Below, piece by piece: positions 1 to 8,335 of a stretch of DNA of 64,000 bases. This DNA is from Ardenticatenales bacterium (GTDB lineage Bacteria > Chloroflexota > Anaerolineae > Epilineales > Epilineaceae), in contig JADYYS010000026.1 in the NCBI GenBank assembly GCA_020853525.1, forward strand, positions 1 to 64,000, given 5' to 3'. The notes beneath the pieces were generated by a model. It was not told the origin of the DNA, made no database searches, and was given only the letters and a program-made list of their open reading frames with translations. Position numbers and translations under genes: made by a program. Numbering within the stretch: the stretch's first letter is position 1; each line of letters opens with the position of its first letter.

Positions 1-406
1 CTGGCGGGCCGCCATGGTGCCCGCCTTCGCGGGCACCCAGAAGTCCGAAGCGCCCGCGAAGGCGGGCGCAATGGCCGAAGGCCACCAGCCGGCCAGCTTT
101 AGCTGCCGGTGGTTCGTCGTCCGCAAATCGAGATGTGACGGTCTACTCGTACCCCGCCACTGCAGAATCTCCGGGTTCCGTATTCTGGTGGCCACTCCGA
201 GCGTGCCCAGTGGCGAGGTACTGGCCCGACTCCCGGCATTCCCAGCGAACGTGACCGTCTGCCGCCCCGCCGCCCGTATCCCGACCTTCCGCCCCACGTT
301 GTATACGTCAGCCGCACCGGCCTTCGGCCGACGGTGGTGTTGCGTGCCGGCTCCATCAGCCACCCGTTCTTGGGGGTGGCCGCCCGCCTGAAGGGAACTC
401 CAAACC
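1..406. other. Non-coding stretch upstream of the first secreted-protein gene
   Basis: I see no convincing gene here. It starts with two short perfect hairpins (17-36 and 50-69, listed separately). Close to the downstream gene there is a leader hairpin, GCCACCC (359-365) pairing with GGGTGGC (374-380), placed about 11 bases before the AAGGGA ribosome site. That hairpin could affect translation of the secreted protein, but its role is inference. Readable frames in this stretch lack ribosome sites and recognisable protein features. Confidence 0.6.
17..69. repeat. Pair of mirror-image REP-like hairpins
   Basis: Bases 17-36 form GTGCCCGC-CTTC-GCGGGCAC, a perfect 8-bp stem with a CTTC loop. Bases 50-69 form GCGCCCGC-GAAG-GCGGGCGC, a perfect 8-bp stem with a GAAG loop. 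The second is essentially the reverse complement of the first, so the two also form an inverted pair, as in REP/BIME elements. The partner gene on the left lies outside the window. Confidence 0.55.
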
Positions 407-3352
407 ATGCATTGTCCGATTCGATTGCCTCTGAATCGCCTGTTTCGGCTTGTCGCCGTCGCCGTCGTGGCGACCGCGTTCGTGCTGACCTCCTCGTCGG
501 CGTACGCCCAGGACGAGAAGCCGCGGGACGGGCGGGCGCTCAACCACTTCGGCAAGAGCAGCCGCGGCATCCGGCCGAACGACAGCGGCGCCCTGCCGAT
601 GTCGGCCGACGGGGCGCTCGGCACGCAGGGGACCGCCGATCTGGCGGCGCAGTACGATATCGACCAGCTCGCCGGCTGGGGCATCGTCTTCGGCTTCGGC
701 GGCCCGGGCCCGGTGCCGGGCTCGATCGACTTCTCGCACCCGACGAACGTCACGCTGAACGTGACGGATGCCTTCTGCACCGGCGACTCGTTCCGGATCC
801 TCGACCGCGGCCGCGTCGTCCTCGAGACGCCGCGCGTCGGCAACGACGCTCCGAACTGCACGGTCTACGAAGACGATCCGGGCCAGGCGTTCCTGAGCGC
901 GCAGTTCAGCCACGGTACGGTCGTCCTGCCCTCCGGCAGCCACTCGCTGACGATCGAGGTCCTCGACAGCCCGTACGAAGGCGGCGCCGCGTTCCTCGAG
1001 GTGCTCCACCTCGGGCCGGCCGTCGACCCGAACCGCCAGCTCGGCGGTCAGGTCCACCTCCCGATCCTGAACTTCCTCGGCCAGGACGACGTCTGCGAGA
1101 CCTGGATCGAAGTGCAGAACGTCGGCTGTGAGAATCAGATGGCGGCGCTTGTGACGTGGGGCGAGCCGGGCTTCTGCCCGCCGCAGGCCGCCGGCCCGCT
1201 GAAGGTGGAGTGCACCGGCATGCTGAAGCCGGGCACCACCTGGAACCTGTACGGCGCCCAGGTGCCGACGGGCTCGAAGTCCGGCATCCTCTTCAAGCTC
1301 TCGGCGCGCCAGCTGTCCGAGGACGGCATCGACGTGATCCCCGAGGATGACGTCACGGGTTCGTATGTGTGCGAGGTGCTGTTCTTCAACGTCGTCGGCG
1401 ACGCGGACGATTACCGCCGCTTCAAGAAGGCGTACGACGAGGGGCTCTTCTTCGACGGCATCGACATGTCGCTGGCGCGCGGCAGCGGTGCGCTGGCCGT
1501 CGACGTGCACCGCACGTGCCCCGGCAGCGCGACGCCGGGCGTCGACGTGACGAGCAAGTACAACGGCATCGCCGGCGACCACCTCGGCGTGTTCGACGAG
1601 GTGTACGGCGGCTACAGCTTCTACGTGCCGCTCGTCTACGCCTCGAAGGCCGGGATGAACAGCATCATCTACATCCAGAACGGTGGGCTGATGTGCAGCT
1701 CGCTCGAGATCTGGTTCAAGCAGTTGGACGACTGCCTGCGCGCCTCGATCTGCGATATCGCCACCTTGGCGCCGGGCGAGACCTACCAGCTGGACGCCAA
1801 CGACTGCGTCGGCCCGGACTTCCAGGGTTCGGCCTGGATCCGCTCGACGCAGAAGATGGGCGTCGTGGTGGACATCACCGTCCAGGACACGCTGATGACG
1901 TACGTCGGCGAGCCGGGCGAGATCAACTACACCTTCGACCCGAACCTGGCGACCTACACGGCCGGCAACCAGGTGGCGTTTGCGCCGCTGACGTACTCGG
2001 AGTACCAGGGCTGGGACACCGGCATTCAGGTCCAGAACCTGAGCGCGGTGGTGGCGGCCAAGGTGAAGGTCTACTTCCTCGACCGCGGCGGCGACATCAT
2101 CACGACGCTGGTGGACTGGGTCTGCCCGCGCGGCAGCCAGACGTTCTTCCTGCCGGTCGTCGCCGACCTGCCGGGCAACTGGGTGGGCAGCGCGCGCGTC
2201 GAGAGCCAGGAGTGGATCACGCCGGGCGGGCCGAACGTGCTGTCGCCGAACATCGTGGCGGTGGCGACGTTGATCAAGTACTCCGACACGGCACGCACGA
2301 GCATGACGCAGGCGATCGCCTACAACCTGCTGCCCGAGCATAAGATCTACGATTGGCAGATCGCCAGCGGCACGGGCGGTGGCCTGGACTCCGGCGTCGG
2401 CCTGATCGCCATCCCGAGCCTGCTGAAGGACCTCTCCCGCTCCGGCCTGACGAGCGAGATCGCGATCGCCAACGTGGTGCCCAAGCCGGGCTTCACGGAC
2501 TTGGTCATCTACATCTACGACCAGAACGGCCTGCTGGACTACATCTGCCAGAAGCTGAACGAGAAGCAGGTCGAGTACATTGACCTCCAGACCTGGGGCT
2601 ATGTGAACAACGGCTTCAAGGGCTCGGCCATCATCAGCGCCTGGTTCTGGGAGCATGACGTCTTCAGCGGCCGCGGGCAGTTCGAGCGCAACCTCGTCGG
2701 CCTCGGCGCGGTGTCGATCGAGCGGCGCGGCGGCAAGTTCACCGAGGACGTGCCGGGCGACGAGGCGGCGGGTGACCGCGGCATTCCGTTCGCCGTGACG
2801 TACGACGAAGAGGGCGAGCCGGTGTTCGAGTACTGCTTCATGGGCCCGCTGCCGCTGTGCGCCGGCTTCCCGGACAACCGCCCGGCCGGCGGCTGCCCGG
2901 ACACGGTGACGGCGTCGTGCGACAACTGCCCGGTCGCCATCCCGGCGGCCGGCGCGGCGCCCTCGGCGTTCGCTTCGGTCGGCGCACAGATCGGCTGCAC
3001 GATCGCCGACGTCGACATCACGCTCGACATCAACCACACCTGGAACAGCGACCTCAACATCGATGTCTCGAGCAACGCGCTCATCGGCGTGACGATCGTG
3101 AACCAGGTCTGCGGCGCCGATGACAACATGTTCGCCATCGTGGACTCCGACGCCGGCGCGCCGATCGGCAGCGTCTGCCCGCCGTCGGGCTTCCTCCGCG
3201 TCACACCGGGCGGCGCCGGCGTCGCGCCGGATGCGCTCGACCAGTTCGACGGCACGGACCCCGGCGGCCAGTGGTCGCTGGACATCACCGACCTGGTGGG
3301 TGGGGATGCGGGGACGATCAACGACTGGCAAGTGAACATCACGTATCGGTAG
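407..3352 (+). CDS. Secreted surface protein with four 'IQVQN' repeats and a C-terminal P-domain
   Basis: This encodes 981 residues. The start is ATG behind AAGGGA. An N-terminal signal peptide (about residues 1-35) ends in SSSAYAQ. The middle holds four related modules starting near residues 216, 406, 523 and 666. Each has a hydrophobic strand, then [IE]xVQN or a variant (for example TGIQVQNL), then a GSA-type strand. The last ~145 residues match the proprotein convertase P-domain (DITLDINHTWNSDLNIDV, then DPGGQWSLDITD). There is no protease domain, so the P-domain probably acts as a surface or adhesive jelly-roll module. A strong terminator follows at 3378-3407. The same repeat family recurs in the gene at 20437-22524. 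Ligand and exact role are unknown. Confidence 0.85.
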   Translation: MHCPIRLPLNRLFRLVAVAVVATAFVLTSSSAYAQDEKPRDGRALNHFGKSSRGIRPNDSGALPMSADGALGTQGTADLAAQYDIDQLAGWGIVFGFGGPGPVPGSIDFSHPTNVTLNVTDAFCTGDSFRILDRGRVVLETPRVGNDAPNCTVYEDDPGQAFLSAQFSHGTVVLPSGSHSLTIEVLDSPYEGGAAFLEVLHLGPAVDPNRQLGGQVHLPILNFLGQDDVCETWIEVQNVGCENQMAALVTWGEPGFCPPQAAGPLKVECTGMLKPGTTWNLYGAQVPTGSKSGILFKLSARQLSEDGIDVIPEDDVTGSYVCEVLFFNVVGDADDYRRFKKAYDEGLFFDGIDMSLARGSGALAVDVHRTCPGSATPGVDVTSKYNGIAGDHLGVFDEVYGGYSFYVPLVYASKAGMNSIIYIQNGGLMCSSLEIWFKQLDDCLRASICDIATLAPGETYQLDANDCVGPDFQGSAWIRSTQKMGVVVDITVQDTLMTYVGEPGEINYTFDPNLATYTAGNQVAFAPLTYSEYQGWDTGIQVQNLSAVVAAKVKVYFLDRGGDIITTLVDWVCPRGSQTFFLPVVADLPGNWVGSARVESQEWITPGGPNVLSPNIVAVATLIKYSDTARTSMTQAIAYNLLPEHKIYDWQIASGTGGGLDSGVGLIAIPSLLKDLSRSGLTSEIAIANVVPKPGFTDLVIYIYDQNGLLDYICQKLNEKQVEYIDLQTWGYVNNGFKGSAIISAWFWEHDVFSGRGQFERNLVGLGAVSIERRGGKFTEDVPGDEAAGDRGIPFAVTYDEEGEPVFEYCFMGPLPLCAGFPDNRPAGGCPDTVTASCDNCPVAIPAAGAAPSAFASVGAQIGCTIADVDITLDINHTWNSDLNIDVSSNALIGVTIVNQVCGADDNMFAIVDSDAGAPIGSVCPPSGFLRVTPGGAGVAPDALDQFDGTDPGGQWSLDITDLVGGDAGTINDWQVNITYR

Positions 3353-3377
3353 GACACGCGCGTTCGGCGCGAATCGA

Positions 3378-3407
3378 CGGCCCGGCGCAGGAAACTGCGC
3401 CGGGCCG
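3378..3407 (+). terminator. Intrinsic-type terminator hairpin after the P-domain protein
   Basis: A perfect 13-bp GC-rich stem (CGGCCCGGCGCAG / CTGCGCCGGGCCG) closes a GAAA tetraloop 26 bases after the stop codon. The following bases (TTGTGGTTGG) are only weakly T-rich, as is usual in this GC-rich genome. Confidence 0.75.
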
Positions 3408-3434
3408 TTGTGGTTGGTGGGGTGGTGGCCGGAG

Positions 3435-3566
3435 AATCCAGGCGGGACGTCTGGGGCTTCAAGGCGGGAAGTCCGTGGTTTCCAGGGTGGAAACGTTGTG
3501 TTCAACGCCTAGTGAATGAAACTTTCAGGCGGGAAGTTGCGGACTTCCAGGCAGGAAGCGCAGCGG
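3435..3566. repeat. 22-bp tandem array of imperfect palindromes
   Basis: Five recognisable copies of a ~22-bp unit near CTTCCAGGCGGGAAGTCnGTGG begin at 3435, 3457, 3479, 3522 and 3543. A degenerate 22-base unit fills 3501-3522. Each unit contains CTTCC...GGAAG-type dyad symmetry. The array lies in the 355-base gap between the secreted protein and the MNT gene, where I see no gene. Confidence 0.6.
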
Positions 3567-3695
3567 CGCTTGGGCAGGCGCGGTCGTGCGATCCGCGGGA
3601 CGGCCACGGGCCGCTGAATGTCAGCGGGCGTGGACAGTCTCCTGAACGTCCTGCGATGACTTGCTCGGTGTCCATCGACTTCGCCGGAACGTGCC

Positions 3696-3701
3696 TACAA
3701 T
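3696..3701 (+). promoter_or_regulatory. -10 box for a leaderless MNT gene
   Basis: TACAAT ends exactly six bases before the ATG at 3708, and there is no Shine-Dalgarno sequence. This spacing puts transcription start at or next to the A of ATG, the signature of a leaderless message. The same layout is found before 28032 and 60434. Confidence 0.55.
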
Positions 3702-3707
3702 CTGCCC

Positions 3708-4160
3708 ATGATCCCGCGCGCCGTCCCTCCCGAACCGTTCGACCGCGCCTCCGCGCTGGCCGCACTCTGCGCGGCGCACGGCATCACGATCCTCTATGTC
3801 TTCGGCAGCCGCTCCGGCGAGGTCGCCGAATGGCACCGCGGACGCCTCGATGCCATGGGTTTGGGCGGATCGGACGTCGATATCGGCGTGCTCGCCGCGC
3901 GCGACCGGCGCTTCGATGTCGAGGCCAAGGTACGATTGGCGCAGGCGCTCGAAGCGCTGCTGGGCGTCGACCGCGTCGATCTGATCTCGCTGGCCGACGC
4001 CGACCCGTTCGTGGCGGCCAACGTCGTGCGCGGGGAGCGGCTGTATGCCCGCGATAGCGACGACGCGGACGAGTTCGACCTCTACGTCCTGCGCCGCGCC
4101 GGCGATCTCGCGCCGTGGGAGCGCGAACGACAGCGGCTTGTGCTGGCCGCCAAGCGATGA
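3708..4160 (+). CDS. mntA: MNT-type nucleotidyltransferase (MntA-like antitoxin)
   Basis: This encodes 150 residues of the minimal nucleotidyltransferase fold. The active-site motif is FGSRSGE... followed by GGSDVDIGVL, that is GS(x)n-DxD. The stretch between the two motifs is longer than in many MNT proteins (about 20 residues). In MntA-HepT systems this enzyme adds AMP to the HepT toxin to neutralise it. The stop overlaps the next start (ATGA at 4157-4160), as expected for a toxin-antitoxin operon. The downstream partner is truncated (4157-4309), so the enzyme may now have no full target. Expression probably starts from a leaderless promoter at 3696. Confidence 0.8.
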   Translation: MIPRAVPPEPFDRASALAALCAAHGITILYVFGSRSGEVAEWHRGRLDAMGLGGSDVDIGVLAARDRRFDVEAKVRLAQALEALLGVDRVDLISLADADPFVAANVVRGERLYARDSDDADEFDLYVLRRAGDLAPWERERQRLVLAAKR

Positions 4161-4309
4161 GCCCGGGGCCGTTGTCGCGGCGCGTCGTGGTCGATCGGCT
4201 GGCATGGATCGACGCGATGCTGCACGACATCCGAGACCTGGCGATGGTGGCGGATGCGTTTCGGGCGTGGGTTGCGGCGAGTGATGATCGGCTGGCGGAC
4301 GAACTGTAG
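4157..4309 (+). pseudogene. hepT: Truncated HepT-like toxin remnant
   Basis: This reading frame of 50 codons overlaps the MNT stop by ATGA. Its sequence (VVVDRLAWIDAMLHDIRDL, then DAFRAW) resembles the first helix of HepT/DUF86 toxins. Normal HepT proteins have 110-140 residues and a C-terminal RX4-6HxY catalytic motif, which is missing here. The TAG at 4307 ends it, and I found no continuation in other frames before 4466. The likely reading is a decayed toxin next to a retained antitoxin. A very short genuine protein is possible but less likely. Confidence 0.6.
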
Positions 4310-4466
4310 GTTGTCACGGCGTTGGTCTGTGGATATCAGTGCTATTTGTTCTGGGGACGTGGTGGACCGTTCCCCCTAGCGCTCGGAGTGGTCGACGTCG
4401 TACCCGTCTCGCCAATCTGCCGCGCTCCGGGCGATACACCCTGGACACCTGTGACATTGTCGCCCA

Positions 4467-6569
4467 TCACCTCCCCCCATGCGGATCCCCAAACACCTTG
4501 AACGCCAACCACGTCCCATCCCCCACCCCCGAAGCCGCCCCCCGCGCCTCGCTGGCCGCCTCCGCCAACGTCTTCCCGCCGATCAACGCATCGTAAAACG
4601 CCGTCGCAAACGTGTTGGACGCCACGTCGCGCACCGGCCAGGACGCACCGACGACCGCCCCGGCGCCCGCGTCGATCAGCCGCTTCGGCCAACCGCCCCA
4701 AGCCGTCAGGCTTTCGCCCAGGCGACCGGCCTCGCAGGCGTTCAGGAAGACGAGCGGCCGGCGGTCGCCGAAGCGGGCGGTCATGGCCACGACGTCGGCG
4801 GTGATCGAGACGCTCTGCGTTCGGCCGTTCACGAGCTCGTCCGTGATCACGAGGACGGCCTTGTCGATGTTGTCCTCCTTGGCCTCGCCGTGGCAGGCGA
4901 CGTGCAGGACGTCGAACGTCGGGTTCTCCAACGCCTCGACGAACGCGTCGTAGGTCGAGGCCACCTGGACCGGCTGGATTCCGCGCTGGGGGAGCGTGGC
5001 GGTGAAGTACGCGACCTCGCCGGTCACGTTGTCGGCGGGGTTGTTCGGGTAGGTGGCGGCCAGGAAGCTCCAGTCCTTCAGCGGCAGGGAACGCGCTGCG
5101 CTGCGGCCGGGGAGCCAGCGGACCAGGCCGTACTGGCCGAGGAAGCGGTCGTCGGAGTCGCGCCCCTTCGGGTCCTTCAGCCGGATCAGCTCCCACGGGA
5201 TGAAGGGCTCCCAGGACATGACGCGCACCGCCGTGATCTTTGCCCGCCCGTCCCAGAGCGCTGCCGCCAGATCGGCGGGGAACAGTTGCCCGCACAGCTG
5301 CACGCCGAAGGCCTCGACCTCGCGCCTGAAGCGATTCACCTGATCCTGGGTGCGCAGGATCTGGTTCGTCATCTGGTCGTAGATGCCGGCAACGTAGGCC
5401 CGCAGCGACTCCGCCGGCGTTCCGTTGCTGGCGAGCAGCTTCGGCGACTCGAACTCCTGGAAGTCGAGCCCGAGGTCGGCGCAGTGGACCCGGTAGCGGA
5501 AGCGAATGTCCGTGCCGGCCGTGCCGGCCGTGCCGGACGTGATGGGATCGATCTGCAAGAGCAGCACCCCGCCGTCGCCAACCGCGCGCTGGGCGCCCGT
5601 CGCCGTGCCCGCCGCGCGCACCGCGGGCGTGCTCTGCGCCGTGGCGCGAATCTGGTGGCGCATGTTGCCCAGTTCGGTGCCCCCCTGCCGAAAGATCACC
5701 GCGGCTTGCACCGCGCCCTCCGCGACGCCGCGGATGACGAACGCGCTCTGTGACGGCGCGCCCGGCTTGGGAGGGTCGAGCCGCAGGATGGACGGCCCGA
5801 CGACCGTGACCGCGTCGCCGAGGAGCGTCAGGATCGCCACGATCGGCTCGGTCGCCGACCCGGTCGCGGTGACGGAGCCGGGGAGCGTGATCGCGTCGGC
5901 GGCGTCCGCGACGATGACGTCGATCACGTCCTCCGTGCCGATCGTCACCGCCGCAGGTGCGCGCGTTCCGATGCGCATGTCGATCGTCGGCGCGGCGGTC
6001 GACGGTCCGGCGGGCGGCGGTCCACTGGTCGGCAGTCCGCGAGTCGGCGGGCCACCGCTGGTCGGCGGGCCAGAACCGCCTGGCGGGCTGGGCGGCAACG
6101 GACTCGGCGGCATGGGACTCGGGGCCGACGGCCTGGCCGGAGGCGGACTCGGCGGCCGCAGCCCGCCCCGCGTGATCGGGGCGGTCTCGTCCACCCGGAT
6201 CGGGACGCGCTCGGCGTCGACCGTCACGATGCGGCTGGCCGAACCCGTCGTATCGCTCGGCGTCGGCGCGGGCTCGCCTGCCGTCCCGACGGCGCTCGCC
6301 TTCTTCTCCTGCAGGTTGAGCGCCGCGCGCAGCGACAGCGTGTCCGGGCCGTACGCCACCACGATGTGCACAAGCTCGAGGGGGCGATAGGCATAGAGGT
6401 ACGGACGCGGCTCCCAGTCCTCCTCGCGGACGACGACGACCCAGGCGGGCCTGGCCGCGCCGATCGCGCGCACCGCGCTGGCGACGGTCTGGTTGGCGGA
6501 CAGCACGAGGATCTCGCGCTGGGCATGGCGGGCAATGGCGTCGAGGTCGAGGTCGAGGGAGCGTGTCAT
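4467..6569 (-). CDS. CHAT-domain (caspase-like) protease with variable N-terminal region
   Basis: This encodes 700 residues. The start is the ATG at 6569, which overlaps the upstream lipase stop (ATGA). The C-terminal ~200 residues are a CHAT domain: the catalytic His is H560 in HVACHGE and the catalytic Cys is C612 in FLNACEAG, followed by SWPVRDVASNTFA. The N-terminal ~120 residues contain a short alpha/beta region (LSANQTVASAVRAIGAA). Then comes a Pro/Gly/Ser-rich linker near residues 140-200 and a beta-rich segment. CHAT proteases cleave partner proteins in stress and immune pathways. The overlapping LCAT-type lipase upstream is the obvious partner or substrate. The target is not visible from sequence. 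Confidence 0.85.
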   Translation of the reverse strand: MTRSLDLDLDAIARHAQREILVLSANQTVASAVRAIGAARPAWVVVVREEDWEPRPYLYAYRPLELVHIVVAYGPDTLSLRAALNLQEKKASAVGTAGEPAPTPSDTTGSASRIVTVDAERVPIRVDETAPITRGGLRPPSPPPARPSAPSPMPPSPLPPSPPGGSGPPTSGGPPTRGLPTSGPPPAGPSTAAPTIDMRIGTRAPAAVTIGTEDVIDVIVADAADAITLPGSVTATGSATEPIVAILTLLGDAVTVVGPSILRLDPPKPGAPSQSAFVIRGVAEGAVQAAVIFRQGGTELGNMRHQIRATAQSTPAVRAAGTATGAQRAVGDGGVLLLQIDPITSGTAGTAGTDIRFRYRVHCADLGLDFQEFESPKLLASNGTPAESLRAYVAGIYDQMTNQILRTQDQVNRFRREVEAFGVQLCGQLFPADLAAALWDGRAKITAVRVMSWEPFIPWELIRLKDPKGRDSDDRFLGQYGLVRWLPGRSAARSLPLKDWSFLAATYPNNPADNVTGEVAYFTATLPQRGIQPVQVASTYDAFVEALENPTFDVLHVACHGEAKEDNIDKAVLVITDELVNGRTQSVSITADVVAMTARFGDRRPLVFLNACEAGRLGESLTAWGGWPKRLIDAGAGAVVGASWPVRDVASNTFATAFYDALIGGKTLAEAASEARGAASGVGDGTWLAFKVFGDPHGGR

Positions 6570-7978
6570 CCCGAAACCCGCGGGCTGACGCCGAACGCGT
6601 CGGCGATCGGGATCACATCGTCCCGGTTCGCGGCTTCGTCGCTCCGCACGTGGATCCGGTAGGAGCCCTCGGGCAGCGGACCGCACTGCGCCGCATACGT
6701 CCCGTCGCGGTTGTCGTGCATCGGCTGCGTCGCCACCGTCGCCCCGGTCGTCGCGTCGACCGCCGTCGCGACGAGCTGGAGCCGATCGGAGCCGGCGTCG
6801 ACGCCGATGAGGACCGGCTCGTCGTCGAAGTAGACGTCCTCGAGGCTGAGCGCGAGCTGCGCGCGGCGGTCGGGGGCGAGGAACTTGCCGAGGTCGATGT
6901 AGAGGGACGTGATCGCGCCCTCGAGATGCTGCAGCACCGCATCCGTGTTCTGGAGCGAGCCGTGCTTCATCGCCGCGTACATCGCACTGTCGGCCGGGCC
7001 GTCCTCGTGCGGCACGGCCGACACGCGGGGCACGGTGCCGTCGCCGCTCATGTCCTGCCCGTCGTGCGCTTGCTCCAGGACGACCGTGCCGCCGGCCAGG
7101 CGCCCGGACTGGAGCGTGGACTGCGTCGTCCCGACGATCGGGAAGATGCGGTAGCGATTCCGCATGTACGCCGGCTCCAGCAGATGGGCATCGACGGCGG
7201 CGATGATCTCGCGGTGGAACGCCAGCGCCGCCTTTGCGCGGAGCGGGTCGACGTTCGGGATGCCGACGGATTCGCCGACGCGAACGAGCGTCCCGTCGCC
7301 GGCGTCGTAGGCCTTGTAAGTCGGCAGGAGCTGATAGGTGGAGGTGAAGCTGCGCGTGACCGTACTGAGGGCATCCAACTTCAATGGACCCTTGCGCATC
7401 CCGTTGCTCAGCGTGTCGAGCGCGTTCAGCGAGCCGCGGTACGGCGTGCCGAACGTGATCAGGGCCTTGGTGTCCTTCCAGCCCTCCAGCACCTCGAGGA
7501 AGTAGCGGGACACGAGGCCGCCCATCGAGTGGGCCACCAGGATCAGCTTGGCCTGCGGGCTCGTGCGCCGGTACGCCGCCAGCCAGTCACGGCTCGCGCG
7601 CTGCAGCTTGCGGGCGGAGGCGCGGTTGTCGCGCCGCCAGTCGTACGGGAAGCGGAAGAAGTTCTCCCCCTCCTTCACGTCGAACACCGTCCGGATCACG
7701 TCCGCCACGTGCCCGTAGCCGTCGATCTTCCAGAAGCCGGGCAGGAGGTGCAGATCGGGCAGCAGCGCCGTGGCCGTCACCCCGTCGTCCAGCGTCTCCC
7801 TGGCCGGATCGTCGCCGCCAAGCCGCAGGCCTTCGGCGATCGAATCGCCCCGCGTGAAGAGCGCCCGCGCGATGCCGCCGGCGTCGAAGCCCCACGCGGG
7901 CTTGCCGTCCTTCTGCAGGACGCTGCCCATGATCCCGGGCAGGAGAACGATGACGTCGGGCATCGGGTGCTTGGGCAT
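6566..7978 (-). CDS. LCAT-family lipase/acyltransferase paired with CHAT protease
   Basis: This encodes 470 residues of the alpha/beta-hydrolase LCAT group. It starts with DVIVLLPGIMGSVL (oxyanion region). The FRFPYDWRRDN segment typical of LCAT/PDAT enzymes follows, then the nucleophile elbow VAHSMGG with the Ser at residue 151. The segment GDGTVPRVSA likely precedes the acid/His part of the triad. The last ~100 residues look like a beta-sandwich (VTATTGATVATQP). No signal peptide is present, so it is predicted to act inside the cell, possibly on membrane lipids. Its stop overlaps the CHAT start, implying coupled translation and joint function. A weak 11-bp repeat pair facing this gene lies at 8131-8159. 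Confidence 0.85.
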   Translation of the reverse strand: MPKHPMPDVIVLLPGIMGSVLQKDGKPAWGFDAGGIARALFTRGDSIAEGLRLGGDDPARETLDDGVTATALLPDLHLLPGFWKIDGYGHVADVIRTVFDVKEGENFFRFPYDWRRDNRASARKLQRASRDWLAAYRRTSPQAKLILVAHSMGGLVSRYFLEVLEGWKDTKALITFGTPYRGSLNALDTLSNGMRKGPLKLDALSTVTRSFTSTYQLLPTYKAYDAGDGTLVRVGESVGIPNVDPLRAKAALAFHREIIAAVDAHLLEPAYMRNRYRIFPIVGTTQSTLQSGRLAGGTVVLEQAHDGQDMSGDGTVPRVSAVPHEDGPADSAMYAAMKHGSLQNTDAVLQHLEGAITSLYIDLGKFLAPDRRAQLALSLEDVYFDDEPVLIGVDAGSDRLQLVATAVDATTGATVATQPMHDNRDGTYAAQCGPLPEGSYRIHVRSDEAANRDDVIPIADAFGVSPRVSG

Positions 7979-8335
7979 ACGATCCTCCCCACCGTGGCGC
8001 CGCTCGGCCGCCTCGTCCAGCGAGCGAGGCTGCCTCGTCGCGCCGGCGGGCGGAGTGGCAGGAGTGTATACGGCAAGCTGGGGCCGGGCAACGCCGTTCC
8101 GCCCGTCCCGGTACGACGAGACGGGCGAAAGGTCCGATGTGTCGGCGCTTGTCCGGCATCGGCGCTCCCTCCCCGGTGGTCGTTGACGTCGGTGTCTTCA
8201 CCCTGTCGTCGGACTTGTGTCGGATTCGTGTCAGACCCCTATCCGGCGCAGCGCCGAGCGCCGGTACCCTGCGGGCACGTCCAGGCGATCGGATGCGGTC
8301 GTGCATCCGCCGCGATCGCCGGCAGGAGCCGCAAC
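7979..8335. other. Divergent regulatory region between the lipase and SARP genes
   Basis: This 357-base stretch holds no gene that I can support. It contains the SARP-type direct repeats at 8209-8237, a TACCCT box (8265-8270) toward the SARP gene, and TACACT on the reverse strand (8063-8068) toward the lipase gene. Confidence 0.6.
8209..8237 (+). promoter_or_regulatory. Three 11-bp-spaced direct repeats (putative SARP operator)
   Basis: The heptamers TCGGACT (8209), TCGGATT (8220) and TCAGACC (8231) are separated by exactly 4 bases, giving an 11-bp period. This is the known operator geometry for SARP/OmpR-type winged helices. A TACCCT box follows 27 bases later. The downstream gene is itself a SARP, suggesting autoregulation. 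Confidence 0.6.

Noticed and set aside
356-3505. Very long reverse-strand open frame opposite the P-domain protein
   Set aside because: It mirrors a well-supported forward gene. Its translation is Arg/Val/Asp-rich without domains or a ribosome site, as expected for antisense frames in GC-rich DNA.
4310-4466. Continuation of the HepT toxin in another frame
   Set aside because: No frame gives HepT helices or the RX4-6HxY motif before the CHAT gene.
6563-8335. N-terminal extension of the SARP gene frame
   Set aside because: It runs opposite the lipase gene, lacks a ribosome site and has no SARP features. The ATG at 8336 has a good ribosome site at the domain boundary.
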